Shown: positions 17,460 to 25,439 of the stretch, piece after piece | Position numbering within the stretch: position 1 is the stretch's first letter | Layout of the letters: each line of letters begins with the position of its first letter | Assembly: GCA_001443365.1 (NCBI GenBank) | Contig: LDXL01000001.1 | Span: 88,289-152,288, forward strand | Source of the DNA: Thaumarchaeota archaeon CSP1-1 | Lineage (GTDB): Archaea; Thermoproteota; Nitrososphaeria; Nitrososphaerales; Nitrosopumilaceae | Length of the DNA: 64,000 bases | Direction: 5' to 3' | Made by a program: the position numbers and the translations under genes | The notes under the pieces: model-generated | Database searches by the model: none | The model's input: only the letters and a program-made list of their open reading frames with translations | Told to the model about the DNA's origin: nothing

Positions 17460-17597
17460 ATGGCAAATATGAAATGTGTATCCTGTGGAATTGGATTCTT
17501 TTCTCCTACTGGTTCTGACAAATGTTCTAGATGTGCAGCAAAAGAACCACAATCTGAAGGAAGTCATGATTCCTGTGGTTGTGGACATAGCCACTAA
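17460..17597 (+). CDS. Small zinc-ribbon protein with Cys/His tail, 45 residues
   Basis: A short frame with CVSC (6-9) and CSRC (22-25), a FmdB-like or rubredoxin-like Cys4 zinc ribbon, then a polar linker and a terminal SCGCGHSH motif. The tail adds two cysteines and two histidines and could bind a second metal, as in metallochaperone-type termini. The TATA box at exactly the leaderless distance supports it as a real gene. No close family is recognised. Confidence 0.68.
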   Translation: MANMKCVSCGIGFFSPTGSDKCSRCAAKEPQSEGSHDSCGCGHSH

Positions 17598-17646
17598 TTC
17601 TTTTTTTCTTTCACTATACAAAAATCATAATTCAAATTTTGCATGT

Positions 17647-17958
17647 TTAGAAATCCTTTGGAATATGATTATTTTGTTTTAGCCAATCTACTTGTGGCAA
17701 AGTAAATCTCCATAAAATATCTCCTCTTTCAGCTTGTTTGAAATCCCACGGAGCAATTATTACAATATCATTATCACGAATCCAAATTTTGCGTTTTAGT
17801 TTTCCTCTAATTCTACCTCTTCGAGTAATGCCATCAGAACATTTTACAATGAGGTTTTCACCTCCAAGCATTTTTAGTACTCTGCCAAAAAGTTCACCTT
17901 GTTCAGGTAAACGAATTGTTTTTAATTCGCTTTCACTTTTGACTTGACGTTTTCCCAC
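17647..17958 (-). CDS. eif1A: Translation initiation factor aIF1A
   Basis: Archaeal translation initiation factor 1A, 103 residues, the usual length. The OB-fold is readable from GELFGRVLKMLGGENLIVKC through RRGRIRGKLKRKIWIRDND to IVIIAPWDF, and the C-terminal helix DILWRFTLPQVDWLK is typical. It binds the A-site side of the small subunit and helps start-codon selection. It lies alone, convergent with the 17460 zinc-ribbon gene. Confidence 0.95.
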   Translation of the reverse strand: MGKRQVKSESELKTIRLPEQGELFGRVLKMLGGENLIVKCSDGITRRGRIRGKLKRKIWIRDNDIVIIAPWDFKQAERGDILWRFTLPQVDWLKQNNHIPKDF

Positions 17959-18064
17959 CCATCTGCATTGTGCAGTGTGTATATAATTGTGGAGTCAAAA
18001 TTGAGAGTACAAGTGATATAATTAGAAAAATAAACAGGTTCGAATGATTACTGAACAGTATGTA

Positions 18065-18172
18065 TTATTTTGGGTGTTCTCTCATATAGTAATCATCAAC
18101 ACATTCTTTACAACAAAATTCACTACTAAATAATTCAAATTCCTTCCCACAGTTTTTACATTTTAAATTCAT
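18065..18172 (-). CDS. Tiny zinc-ribbon protein, 35 residues
   Basis: A short minus-strand frame with CKNC (5-8) and CCKEC (20-24), enough for one Cys4 zinc site, followed by an acidic-aromatic VDDYYMREHPK tail. The spacing resembles small MYM/TRASH-like or ribbon zinc fingers. It is one of several mini zinc proteins in this region. No upstream promoter is obvious, so confidence is moderate. Confidence 0.5.
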   Translation of the reverse strand: MNLKCKNCGKEFELFSSEFCCKECVDDYYMREHPK

Positions 18173-18202
18173 AGTTACTAATCTTAAAAAAAAGAATTGA
18201 TT

Positions 18203-18313
18203 CTAACGTTTTCTACTTCTACTTTTAGAACCTTTCTTTGCTGCTGCATTTCGTTTTCTAGTACGAGCAGCTTTTTTTGCTGCAGCGCTACGCTGAGCTT
18301 TTGTCTGTGCCAT
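18203..18313 (-). CDS. Highly basic Ala/Lys/Arg-rich mini-protein, 36 residues
   Basis: A 36-residue frame composed almost only of Ala, Lys, Arg, Ser and Thr, with AAAKKAARTRKRNAAAKK in the middle and a SKSRSRKR end. This composition is like histone H1 tails or small nucleoid proteins and would bind DNA or RNA electrostatically. Codons are varied rather than a simple DNA repeat, which argues for selection on the protein. It has an ATG start and lies 30 bases from the 18065 zinc gene on the same strand. Confidence 0.55.
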   Translation of the reverse strand: MAQTKAQRSAAAKKAARTRKRNAAAKKGSKSRSRKR

Positions 18314-18571
18314 CTTACAATATAGAACTTATCCCTAGTCTTATAGACTAGAAGTGTACATTTTTTACGTCATTATACCATTTACAGAAGTTCAAACTTC
18401 ATGAAATGGTAATTACCTAAAACAAGAAGTGATACTAAATCTTCTTCAATGTCGCAAAAAATAACATTAGAAATTTATCAACACCAGATAAAACATGGAC
18501 AAATTCATCTATTGAATTTAGGAAAGTTCCCTCTAAGAATTACGTAGTAAGGGCTCAACGGTAACGTAAGG
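18314..18571. other. Intergenic region between mini-protein genes and tRNA-Ser
   Basis: About 258 bases without a confident gene. It contains the palindrome at 18376-18411 and a 32-codon plus-strand open frame (18449-18547) that has no recognisable features. I see no second tRNA, repeat array or integration signature here. Confidence 0.5.
18376..18411. repeat. 36-base interrupted palindrome
   Basis: TACCATTT (18376-18383) pairs with AAATGGTA (18404-18411), and GAAGTT (18387-18392) pairs with AACTTC (18395-18400). The two stems share one centre, with a 3/3 internal loop and a 2-base turn. A second perfect 10-base palindrome, GGTAATTACC, overlaps the right arm at 18408-18417. It lies upstream of the basic mini-protein gene, between it and tRNA-Ser. 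It could be a terminator-like hairpin, an operator or part of a small RNA. Confidence 0.6.
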
Positions 18572-18670
18572 CGCCGGGAGAGAGATTTGAACTCTCGAAC
18601 CCTTGCGAGTACGCGCTCTATGGTATAGTTATTTCCAGGCGCGCGCCCTACCAGGCTAGGCGACCCCGGC
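18572..18670 (-). tRNA. tRNA-Ser(GGA) with a 15-base intron
   Basis: Read on the minus strand, GCCGGGG pairs with TCCCGGC as the acceptor stem and the discriminator base is G, as in serine tRNAs. The D-stem is GCCT/GGGC, the anticodon stem CGCGC/GCGCG, and the T-arm GAGAG-TTCAAAT-CTCTC. A long variable arm (stem ACTC/GGGT, loop GCAA) marks a class II tRNA. The loop reads C-T-GGA-A, then 15 extra bases (18618-18632), then A, so the intron is at the canonical 37/38 position. CCA is not encoded. Confidence 0.93.
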
Positions 18671-18741
18671 ATTTTATTCGCCAGAGTAACTGCTACAAGA
18701 CTGATTATATAATAGGTTATACTGGTGAAAAATTTTACGGA

Positions 18742-19185
18742 TTATTTGTGGATGTTTATTGTAATTGATTTTTTGACAGTTAATGCTTCATCAGTTCCAC
18801 TTGAAGTAATCTTGTATGTTCCTGCTGATGCTGGATCGCCATCATTTTTGATCTGGTTCCATACGAAAATTATTTCTTGTTTTGGTTCAAGAGTGGATAT
18901 AACCTGTGCAGCAATTGGAGTATAGAGTACTCTTCCATCCAATCCAGTAATCTGTAGGCCATAGGATGCATCAGAGAAGGTCAAGGATCTAGTTCCCGAA
19001 TTGATTATTTTTATTTTAATTTCTTCGGCTTGATCAAAATCTGTTTTATCAGTTACAATAGAAAGAGAGGAGCCTTCTACAAATTCTAATTGCTCTCCAT
19101 TTTTTTGAGTTACTAAAAACAAACCAACTAAAGCTCCTGCTGTAATGCCAATAACTACTGCCAAAATCAGACCTCGTGGAAACAT
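18742..19185 (-). CDS. Membrane-anchored BsuPI-like immunoglobulin-fold protein
   Basis: A 147-residue protein. Residues 5-25 (GLILAVVIGITAGALVGLFL) form an uncleaved signal anchor, and the rest is an extracytoplasmic beta-sandwich. The order SLSIVTDKTDFDQAEEIKIK, then SGLQITGLDGR-like strands, EPKQEIIFVWNQ and AGTYKITSSG matches the BsuPI proteinase-inhibitor fold seen in many secreted domains. It lies 26 bases downstream of cbf5 on the same strand. A partner is unknown; inhibition of a protease is not implied by the fold alone. Confidence 0.68.
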   Translation of the reverse strand: MFPRGLILAVVIGITAGALVGLFLVTQKNGEQLEFVEGSSLSIVTDKTDFDQAEEIKIKIINSGTRSLTFSDASYGLQITGLDGRVLYTPIAAQVISTLEPKQEIIFVWNQIKNDGDPASAGTYKITSSGTDEALTVKKSITINIHK

Positions 19186-19211
19186 CTTCAGAATCCTATC
19201 GTAAATGACTT

Positions 19212-20210
19212 TTATTTGTTAGTAGATTGTTTTGAGTGCCACCTTTTAGGATAGGTGCTAGGAGCCATTATGATTCGTTTTGTCTCAAATGCGTATCCCT
19301 TTGTATTTTCCTTAATATCAGCTTCAGATAACAGTGATTTTGCAAGAGCCACAACTTCTCCTTTTTGGGTATAGATAGCCACAAGATCATCTTTTTTGAG
19401 ATTAGGTGAGACTTGTAAAACTCCAGGAATTGCTAGTTGAGCCCCGTGACATAATGCATCTACTGCAGAATCACGGATTACAACTGATTTTAATTCACTT
19501 AATACATGTTCAATAGGTCTAATTAATTCCAAAAGTTTAGAATCATCTTTTTTTTCAGTCCATAAAGAATATGCATTTGCAAGCTCATGAAGAGTTACAA
19601 GATGTGAGTTTTCTGTAAATTGATGAACTCTTGTACGACGTAGCTCAATCATAGTAGCACCTGGACCTAATATTTCACCAATATCATAGATTAGCTTTCG
19701 AATGTATGTACCAGCTTCGCATAAAATTCGTAAGAGTAATAGACGTTCTTTTTGTTCTAACAATTCAAGCTCGTAAATGGTTCGTGTTCTTGTTTGCCTA
19801 AGAACTGCAGAACGCTGTGGAGGTTTTTGATAAATTTCTCCGGTAAATTCTTCTAAAACTTTTTTTAGTTTTTCTTTAGAAGGCAACGAATGTAATCTAC
19901 CTAATGCATGGTACTCCTTTGGTCCATAAAGCAAGACCTCTAATGCTTTGGTACCGTCTCCCAAGCCCATTGGTAAAACTCCAGATACTTGAGGATCCAA
20001 AGTCCCACTATGACCTGCTTTAGGAATTTTTAAAATTCTTTTCAACCATGCTACAGTCTCATGACTCGTTGGTCCTGGAGGTTTGTCTAGTAAAATAAAT
20101 CCATACTTTAGTAGCTGATCTAAACTTCGTTTATCATAATATGTACCATAATTGTTGTCAGTAATATCCTGATCAATTTCTGTAAGATTTTGCAATTGTT
20201 TTAGAGTCAA
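19212..20210 (-). CDS. cbf5: tRNA/rRNA pseudouridine synthase Cbf5
   Basis: Catalytic subunit of the H/ACA ribonucleoprotein and archaeal tRNA Psi55 synthase, TruB family, 332 residues. GFILLDKPPGPTSHETVAWL (about 37-56) and AGHSGTLDPQVSGVLP with the catalytic Asp at about 72 are diagnostic. The C-terminal PUA domain runs from about 245 (VVIRDSAVDALCHGAQLAIPGV region) to 320. It overlaps cmk by four bases, the common archaeal cmk-cbf5 pairing. Confidence 0.95.
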   Translation of the reverse strand: MTLKQLQNLTEIDQDITDNNYGTYYDKRSLDQLLKYGFILLDKPPGPTSHETVAWLKRILKIPKAGHSGTLDPQVSGVLPMGLGDGTKALEVLLYGPKEYHALGRLHSLPSKEKLKKVLEEFTGEIYQKPPQRSAVLRQTRTRTIYELELLEQKERLLLLRILCEAGTYIRKLIYDIGEILGPGATMIELRRTRVHQFTENSHLVTLHELANAYSLWTEKKDDSKLLELIRPIEHVLSELKSVVIRDSAVDALCHGAQLAIPGVLQVSPNLKKDDLVAIYTQKGEVVALAKSLLSEADIKENTKGYAFETKRIIMAPSTYPKRWHSKQSTNK

Positions 20211-20767
20211 AGCATCTCTTTCACAGTGGATTTTGCAATTTCGAGAACCTTTGTGGCATCAAGTTCATCAGTATCGATAATTTTATCAAATATACTCAAG
20301 TTCTCACCAAAATCAAAGTTGTATAATTTCTTGTATAGTTTTTTGTTCTCTTCATATCTCTTTTTTACAATTGCAAGAGCTTCTTTTTCATCCATATTAT
20401 CTCTAGTTTTCATTCTTCTTGCACTGTTTTCAAGCGTTCCAGCGAGCCAAATTTTGATACCATCGTCTACAAGCCAAGGTAGAGTATAACTGGTTATCAC
20501 TATATTTCCTTTCAAAAAAAGTTCTCTTAGTTTGTTATCCACTTTTTTATCAAATTCAGGATTTTCACTTCGTTGACTTAAAAATTTCATTCCTTCAGAC
20601 GTGTCCCACCAATCATCGCCGTCTGTTTGGAAACCTTGTTCCTTAGCAAGCTCCTTTAGAATGTCACCACCTCCAAGGTAAGTTAAATCAAATTCTTTTG
20701 CTAGTCCTTTTGCAACGGTAGTTTTTCCAATCGCAGGAGGGCCGGAAATAATTACTGATTTCTTCAA
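20207..20767 (-). CDS. cmk: Cytidylate kinase
   Basis: Phosphorylates CMP/dCMP with ATP, 186 residues, archaeal short form. The P-loop GPPAIGKTT is at 9-17, followed by the substrate-side GGGDILKELAKEQG. A lid-like RRMKTRDNMDEKEA segment carries the conserved arginines. The start overlaps the EMC3-family gene and the stop overlaps cbf5 (four-base overlaps), so it sits in a tightly coupled operon. Confidence 0.93.
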   Translation of the reverse strand: MKKSVIISGPPAIGKTTVAKGLAKEFDLTYLGGGDILKELAKEQGFQTDGDDWWDTSEGMKFLSQRSENPEFDKKVDNKLRELFLKGNIVITSYTLPWLVDDGIKIWLAGTLENSARRMKTRDNMDEKEALAIVKKRYEENKKLYKKLYNFDFGENLSIFDKIIDTDELDATKVLEIAKSTVKEML

Positions 20768-21387
20768 CCTATATCCATTGAGGTTTTGGTAAGCTTCATT
20801 ATAATGCCACTAAACGCAATTGATGTCAAAAAATACCAAGCCCAAAAATAAAGTTCGTTTTCTTGTTTACATATTTCACCGTCAACTTTTTCAGCAGTAC
20901 AAGTAAGTTGGAAAAAATCTCCAGGTATTACGTTTAAAGAAATAGGAGAAATAGCCACGGTATAGGCAAACATCTGTGGTAAGACGAAATAAAATATCAA
21001 TAATAGAGGAATAATTGTAATCATCATAGGCCTCATATTCATTTGCATCATTTCCATGCTCATCTTATTCATGTATGGAGATTTTTTGTTCAAGTTTGCA
21101 ATTCTTTCTTTATCCTTAGAACGAAATGCTGCCATACGTTCCTTCTGCCAAGATCTTGTTTCTTGCATTATTCTTTTTAGCTTGACTCGATCAACTAATT
21201 TTCTCCTTACTCCTGCATTGAAAAGATTAAGCAATATGGAAATTCCTAGAATTCCTAAAGCAGATGGAAGCATTCCTTTGATAAGTGGATCTGCGCTTCC
21301 AAGTGGACCTTGCTGTAGTCCAAATAAATCATCTTGCAGGAAAATTGAATTTAAAAAGTGTAATACAAAACTAAATTCTGGAGTCAT
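20764..21387 (-). CDS. EMC3/Oxa1-superfamily membrane insertase
   Basis: A 207-residue DUF106/EMC3-type protein, the archaeal relative of YidC/Oxa1/Get1. Hydrophobic segments lie at about 38-56, 117-142 and 178-198. Between the first two is the charged cytoplasmic coiled coil (KLKRIMQETRSWQKERMAAF) followed by a methionine-rich amphipathic stretch (MNKMSMEMMQMNMRPMM), as in substrate-binding loops of the family. Its place between adkA and cmk, next to secY, fits a role in membrane protein insertion. Confidence 0.88.
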   Translation of the reverse strand: MTPEFSFVLHFLNSIFLQDDLFGLQQGPLGSADPLIKGMLPSALGILGISILLNLFNAGVRRKLVDRVKLKRIMQETRSWQKERMAAFRSKDKERIANLNKKSPYMNKMSMEMMQMNMRPMMITIIPLLLIFYFVLPQMFAYTVAISPISLNVIPGDFFQLTCTAEKVDGEICKQENELYFWAWYFLTSIAFSGIIMKLTKTSMDIG

Positions 21388-21974
21388 ATCTCTATTGCAG
21401 ATATCACAGTGTTGGCTGCTTCTTCAACCTTTCCTTCAGTATTGAGGACTGGTTTCATAGGAGAGCCTGAAAATACAGAACAGCTTGAAAGCATTGCATC
21501 ATGAATTGCCATCTCTTTTTTGATACTGTCAATTGATACAATATCACGATTGCGAGTTGTATCCTTCATTCTACGATTATAGATTTCTTCAGGTCGAGCA
21601 TAAACTGAAATAAAATTAGATGGTTTTATTATTTGTAAAACGTGATAGGGCAGCCCTGGGTAAAATCCTGCGTTAGTTGCAATGAACGCATGAGTATCAA
21701 TGATTACTAGATCATCTTTTAATTTTGCAATTTTTTCAGCTGCTAATCTTTGAAGATTTTTTTGTACATCCATTGGAAGTTTTCTTAACTCATCTCTATC
21801 TTTAATGCCAATTTTTTTGGCTTCTTCAAACATTGCTGTTCCAAAACTTTGTACACTAACACTTTTTTTTCTATTATTTAGAATTTCCACAATTTTAGAA
21901 ACAAGGGTAGATTTCCCAACACCGGGAATTCCAACCATTACTACTTTCTTACTTTCTGCCAAGTAATGCACCAA
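21384..21974 (-). CDS. adkA: Archaeal adenylate kinase
   Basis: Catalyses AMP + ATP to 2 ADP, 196 residues, the archaeal AdkA type that forms trimers and is unrelated in detail to bacterial Adk. The P-loop GIPGVGKST is at 15-23, and FGTAMFEEAKKIGIKDRDELRKLP is the family-specific segment after it. The start lies inside the 3' end of secY by 26 bases, and the stop overlaps the EMC3 gene. Confidence 0.94.
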   Translation of the reverse strand: MVHYLAESKKVVMVGIPGVGKSTLVSKIVEILNNRKKSVSVQSFGTAMFEEAKKIGIKDRDELRKLPMDVQKNLQRLAAEKIAKLKDDLVIIDTHAFIATNAGFYPGLPYHVLQIIKPSNFISVYARPEEIYNRRMKDTTRNRDIVSIDSIKKEMAIHDAMLSSCSVFSGSPMKPVLNTEGKVEEAANTVISAIEI

Positions 21975-23379
21975 GCCGTGGCATAACCACTTCTACTTGT
22001 TCCTTGATTAGTTGGTTGTAATAATTAATCAAGATATCCACCATTAACAGTATTCCAATTCCAGATCCAAATACTCCCAACACATCAGAAACTCCTGCTA
22101 ACAATCCAAGTATAGCTGAACCGATTATAGTAACCGATGGGATGTATTTGTTAAGCAAGACCTCTATTGGTTCATTTGATCGTCTAAAGCCTGGCACCTG
22201 CACATCTGCATCAAGAAGATTCTTTGCAGCACTTTTCGGAGAAAGTCCTCCAAGTTCTACCCAAAGTTTTCCAAATACAATTACTATAGCAATCATAAAA
22301 ATTACATAACCAACTGCTCTTAACGGATCTAATGCAACAACATCCAGTCCCCTGGGCGGAGTAATATAGTAAATCAATCCTCCAATTGGTGTGGATGGAC
22401 TCGTTGGATCAAACTGTGCTAAAATATTCATAAAGGCATTATTGTTTTGAGGATTAACGTTAGCCCAAAGCATTTGTCCTATAAAGACAGCATTTGCAGT
22501 AAGTGCTGATGCTAAAATTACAGGAATGTTTGATACGTACATTAGTTTGATTGGATAAACTGCAGAAAATCCCCTATATTTTGTTGAGACAATTGGAATT
22601 TCTATCTTCATTCCTTGTGTATATACAAGAATAAGTAAAATCCCTGCAGTAAGACACAGTCCGAATATACTTGGCAGTTGGTTATACCTAAAGAATACAT
22701 TTGCAAGATCTCCTGCCATTGCTGATTCTCCTATAAACGGGAATATTCCTATAGAGAATCCATCACCAGCTGGGAGAGGACTAAACATACTCCAAAGAAT
22801 TTGCTGAGCAACGCCTGCCATAATGAAAAGGCTGATTCCACTACCTAGTCCCCATCCTTTCTGAACAGTTTCATCCAAAAACATGATAATTATCGACGCG
22901 CCCATAAGCTGTCCAATTAGTACATACAGATGGGATGGTTCTGCCATACCTGGACCATATACAGCAATTCCATAAACCGCTGATTCAGCAATTATTACAA
23001 TGTATGTTACAAGCTTTGTAGCTGTTTGAAACACGCCACGCTCCTCTGGCTTTTTAAAATCAAATTTTAAAATGTCAGAACCTCTCAATAGCTGCATCAA
23101 CAATCCTGCAGTTACTATTGGTCCAATTCCTAGCTCAACTAAGGTTCCTTGTTGGGATGCAAAAATTACTCTTGCAAAAGCAAGAAAGTCAAATTCTGGT
23201 GTTGTTGCACCAAAAAGCGGTGTTTGACCCATTATCATGTAGATGAGTAGAATACCACCACACCACAAAAGCCGTTTTTGTAGTGAGAGTTTCTTTTTAG
23301 GTTTTGGGACTTGAGGAATATATGGTTCTGTTTTTGTTACTATTTTTCTGAGAAACGCAGTAGCGCTGCCTTCAGCCAT
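21949..23379 (-). CDS. secY: Preprotein translocase subunit SecY
   Basis: Channel-forming subunit of the Sec translocon, 476 residues with about ten membrane segments. Diagnostic stretches are the plug-side GQTPLFG region near residue 50, GSGISLFIMAGVAQQI (about 179) and IEIPIVSTKYRGFSAVYPIKL (about 258), the cytoplasmic loop that docks ribosomes and SRP receptor. A GAGGTG Shine-Dalgarno site (23390-23395) lies ten bases before the ATG, inside L15. Its partner SecE is encoded at 34671. Confidence 0.96.
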   Translation of the reverse strand: MAEGSATAFLRKIVTKTEPYIPQVPKPKKKLSLQKRLLWCGGILLIYMIMGQTPLFGATTPEFDFLAFARVIFASQQGTLVELGIGPIVTAGLLMQLLRGSDILKFDFKKPEERGVFQTATKLVTYIVIIAESAVYGIAVYGPGMAEPSHLYVLIGQLMGASIIIMFLDETVQKGWGLGSGISLFIMAGVAQQILWSMFSPLPAGDGFSIGIFPFIGESAMAGDLANVFFRYNQLPSIFGLCLTAGILLILVYTQGMKIEIPIVSTKYRGFSAVYPIKLMYVSNIPVILASALTANAVFIGQMLWANVNPQNNNAFMNILAQFDPTSPSTPIGGLIYYITPPRGLDVVALDPLRAVGYVIFMIAIVIVFGKLWVELGGLSPKSAAKNLLDADVQVPGFRRSNEPIEVLLNKYIPSVTIIGSAILGLLAGVSDVLGVFGSGIGILLMVDILINYYNQLIKEQVEVVMPRLGALLGRK

Positions 23380-23797
23380 TGTTTGCTAACACCTCGCCCC
23401 CTGCTTGCTTTACTTTTTCTTGTGCTGATGCAGTTGATTGATTGATCTTTACTGTGTATGCATTTGTTACTTGGCCTCCGCCTAGAAGTTTGTCATATCC
23501 CATACTGTTTAGGTCGAGAATATTTTTTTCTCCTTCCTTTGTTCCAGATTTTGCAAACAAGTCATCAAGGTCACGAACACTAGTCCATTTTTTTATGATA
23601 TTTGGGTGAGGTGGATGAGTAGAATCATGACCAAAATGATCTGGGAATTCCTTTAACATTGTATGAACATGATGCTTTAGCAACCCTGATTGACCAAGGC
23701 CTCCTTTATGGCCACTTGCTCTATGTTGTCCAACTTGGCCCCAACCATGAGTTCTTGAACCTCTAAGTTTTCGAGTCTTTCGTAATCTTGTAGGCAA
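23372..23797 (-). CDS. rpl15: 50S ribosomal protein L15
   Basis: Large-subunit protein uL15, 141 residues. The basic N-terminal tail RLRKTRKLRGSRTHGWGQVGQHR, with GHKGGLGQSG after it, is typical of archaeal L15, and the globular C-terminal part (LLGGGQVTNAYTVKINQSTASAQEKVKQAGG) is complete. The TTG start has a GGAG 11 bases upstream, within the end of L30. It overlaps secY by eight bases. Confidence 0.95.
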   Translation of the reverse strand: MPTRLRKTRKLRGSRTHGWGQVGQHRASGHKGGLGQSGLLKHHVHTMLKEFPDHFGHDSTHPPHPNIIKKWTSVRDLDDLFAKSGTKEGEKNILDLNSMGYDKLLGGGQVTNAYTVKINQSTASAQEKVKQAGGEVLANNG

Positions 23798-23798
23798 G

Positions 23799-24266
23799 TT
23801 ACATCATTCTCCTGATTAGTGTGTTTAATTCTTTATTGTGGCCAAGAACACCTTTTTGGCCATACAATTTTTTGGTACTTCTTTTAAATCCCTTTTTAGG
23901 AGGTGCCAAGGCAAACCAAGGTTTTAGTGGACTAAGTTTTGATAATGAGGATTTTCCTTCAGTAAGCGAAGATGCAAGTTCATCTATAGTCTTAAAGCCA
24001 ATCTCTGCAAGGTCATCAGGAGTAATTTTTTTGTATCCTGCTTTTCTTCCTTTCTTGTCTAACAATTCCTTTGTTGTTGAGATATCGATTTCTTGCCAAG
24101 AAATATAATGCTGAATTTTTTTTAACATTCCCAATGTGTTATCTTTAGCTGGAATAATAGTAGCTCTGAATTTCTTATCCAATTTTAAGAGTTTTAATGT
24201 AGTCACAGCCCAGTGTGGTACGTCTGCTTGTCCTGTAATTCTTAAAACCAAAAAAGCCTGTGCCAT
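23799..24266 (-). CDS. rpl30: 50S ribosomal protein L30
   Basis: Large-subunit protein uL30 of the long archaeal type, 155 residues. LVLRITGQADVPHWAVTTLKLLKL at the N-terminus and the FALAPPKKGFKRSTKKLYGQKGVLGHN segment near the C-terminus are characteristic. It lies between S5 (five-base gap) and L15 (one-base gap) in the conserved spc operon order. Confidence 0.95.
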   Translation of the reverse strand: MAQAFLVLRITGQADVPHWAVTTLKLLKLDKKFRATIIPAKDNTLGMLKKIQHYISWQEIDISTTKELLDKKGRKAGYKKITPDDLAEIGFKTIDELASSLTEGKSSLSKLSPLKPWFALAPPKKGFKRSTKKLYGQKGVLGHNKELNTLIRRMM

Positions 24267-24271
24267 GCTAT

Positions 24272-24919
24272 TTATCCTTGACTAAATGTTTGACTGAGAC
24301 ATTGTAGTAGAGCCTTTGATGTTGAATTCATAGTAGCAGTTGAACCCTTAGCAGTAGTCCAAGCATCCTTCAGACCTGCAAGTCTCAAAAGATTTCTAAT
24401 CTTTCCTCCGGCAACTAATCCTAGTCCTCTAGGTGCAGGTAAAATTTCAATTGTTACGCTTCCACCCCTTCCACGAACTTTGAATGGGACAGAATGTAGT
24501 TTATCACATCTACATTCCCAGCTTCCACATCCTAATTTTACGGGACTTACGTTAAGATATGCTGCGTTGGTTGCTTTTTCAATGGCAATTCTCATCTGTT
24601 TTGATTTCCCACGACCTACACCTAACCAGCCATTTTCATTACCGGCAGCTACTAATGCCTTAAATCTAGTTGATTGACCATTTGGTGTCATTTTTTGAAC
24701 AATGCCAACATCGATAACTTCTGTTTTCAGATCTGGTAAGAGTTTTTTCATTATACCTGCTTCCTGAATTCTATATCCATTTTCTAAAATTTCTTCCATG
24801 GCGGTAATTTCTCCAGAAGCAACTTTTTTTCCAAGGTTAGTTTTTGGAATCCAGACTTCTTCTTCTCTTGGTTTTCGTTCTCTTCTTGGGCGTTGTTGTC
24901 GTTGTCGTGTTTGACTCAT
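24272..24919 (-). CDS. rps5: 30S ribosomal protein S5
   Basis: Small-subunit protein uS5, 215 residues. The double-stranded RNA-binding fold includes VDVGIVQKMTPNGQSTRFKALVAAGN-like strands near 70-95 and VGRGKSKQMRIAIEKATNAAY; the second domain has APRGLGLVAGGKIRNLLRLAG. The Arg-rich N-terminus (SQTRQRQQRPRRERKPREEE) is an added tail. It overlaps L18 by four bases (ATGA) and has GAGGT upstream. Confidence 0.95.
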   Translation of the reverse strand: MSQTRQRQQRPRRERKPREEEVWIPKTNLGKKVASGEITAMEEILENGYRIQEAGIMKKLLPDLKTEVIDVGIVQKMTPNGQSTRFKALVAAGNENGWLGVGRGKSKQMRIAIEKATNAAYLNVSPVKLGCGSWECRCDKLHSVPFKVRGRGGSVTIEILPAPRGLGLVAGGKIRNLLRLAGLKDAWTTAKGSTATMNSTSKALLQCLSQTFSQG

Positions 24920-25404
24920 ACAGATTTTACCTCACTATCAATAGTTGATTTTACTTTTTCAACATCATTTTTTACCTTCAAATGTTGACCTTTGATTCTC
25001 TCTTCTGAAGGAAAAGCTTCGGGAGATGCAGGTATTTTCAGGCCAGCGTCTAGTACACCCTTTAGTGCAGCGGCCATTCTTTGTGTATACTTGTCAGTAC
25101 CACGGTATAGGATAGCATCTTTGCTGCCTTTTACCAGTGCTTTTTTACCAGCAAAGTAACCTGTAAGATAAGCAGCTGGTATACTTTTTCGTGAGCCATT
25201 CCAGCCTTTTTTAATTAAAAATCGAGAATGTGCAGATGCAATTACTTTGTCGCCTAATAATTCAGGTTTGTGTAATTGGACTTGAATATTTTCATTTGAA
25301 ATTTTAACAGTAACAAAATCTCTTTTACTTTTAAGTAAAGCTGTCCTTCGTCGATAGTTAGTTTTCTCATCTCTCAATCTACGTAATATTTTTGAATAGA
25401 CCAT
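24916..25404 (-). CDS. rpl18: 50S ribosomal protein L18
   Basis: Large-subunit 5S rRNA-binding protein uL18, 162 residues. RRLRDEKTNYRRRTALLKS at the N-terminus and the AAYLTGYFAGKKALVKG and MAAALKGVLDAGLKIPAS segments are characteristic. It begins a new transcription unit (TATA box in the 35-base gap after argF) instead of following L19e, so the usual L32e-L19e-L18 order is broken. Confidence 0.95.
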   Translation of the reverse strand: MVYSKILRRLRDEKTNYRRRTALLKSKRDFVTVKISNENIQVQLHKPELLGDKVIASAHSRFLIKKGWNGSRKSIPAAYLTGYFAGKKALVKGSKDAILYRGTDKYTQRMAAALKGVLDAGLKIPASPEAFPSEERIKGQHLKVKNDVEKVKSTIDSEVKSV

Positions 25405-25429
25405 CTATACGCAGAAATTTGAAATTGCT

Positions 25430-25437
25430 CTTATAAA
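25430..25437 (-). promoter_or_regulatory. TATA box of the L18 operon
   Basis: On the minus strand TTTATAAG is centred about 30 bases before the L18 ATG (25402-25404), leaving a leader of only a few bases. It lies in the short gap after argF and gives the ribosomal block L18-S5-L30-L15-secY its own promoter. Confidence 0.6.
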
Positions 25438-25439
25438 CG

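Noticed and set aside
18449..18547. A 32-codon plus-strand open frame before tRNA-Ser
   Set aside because: No motif, no clear promoter, and chance frames of this size are common in AT-rich DNA.
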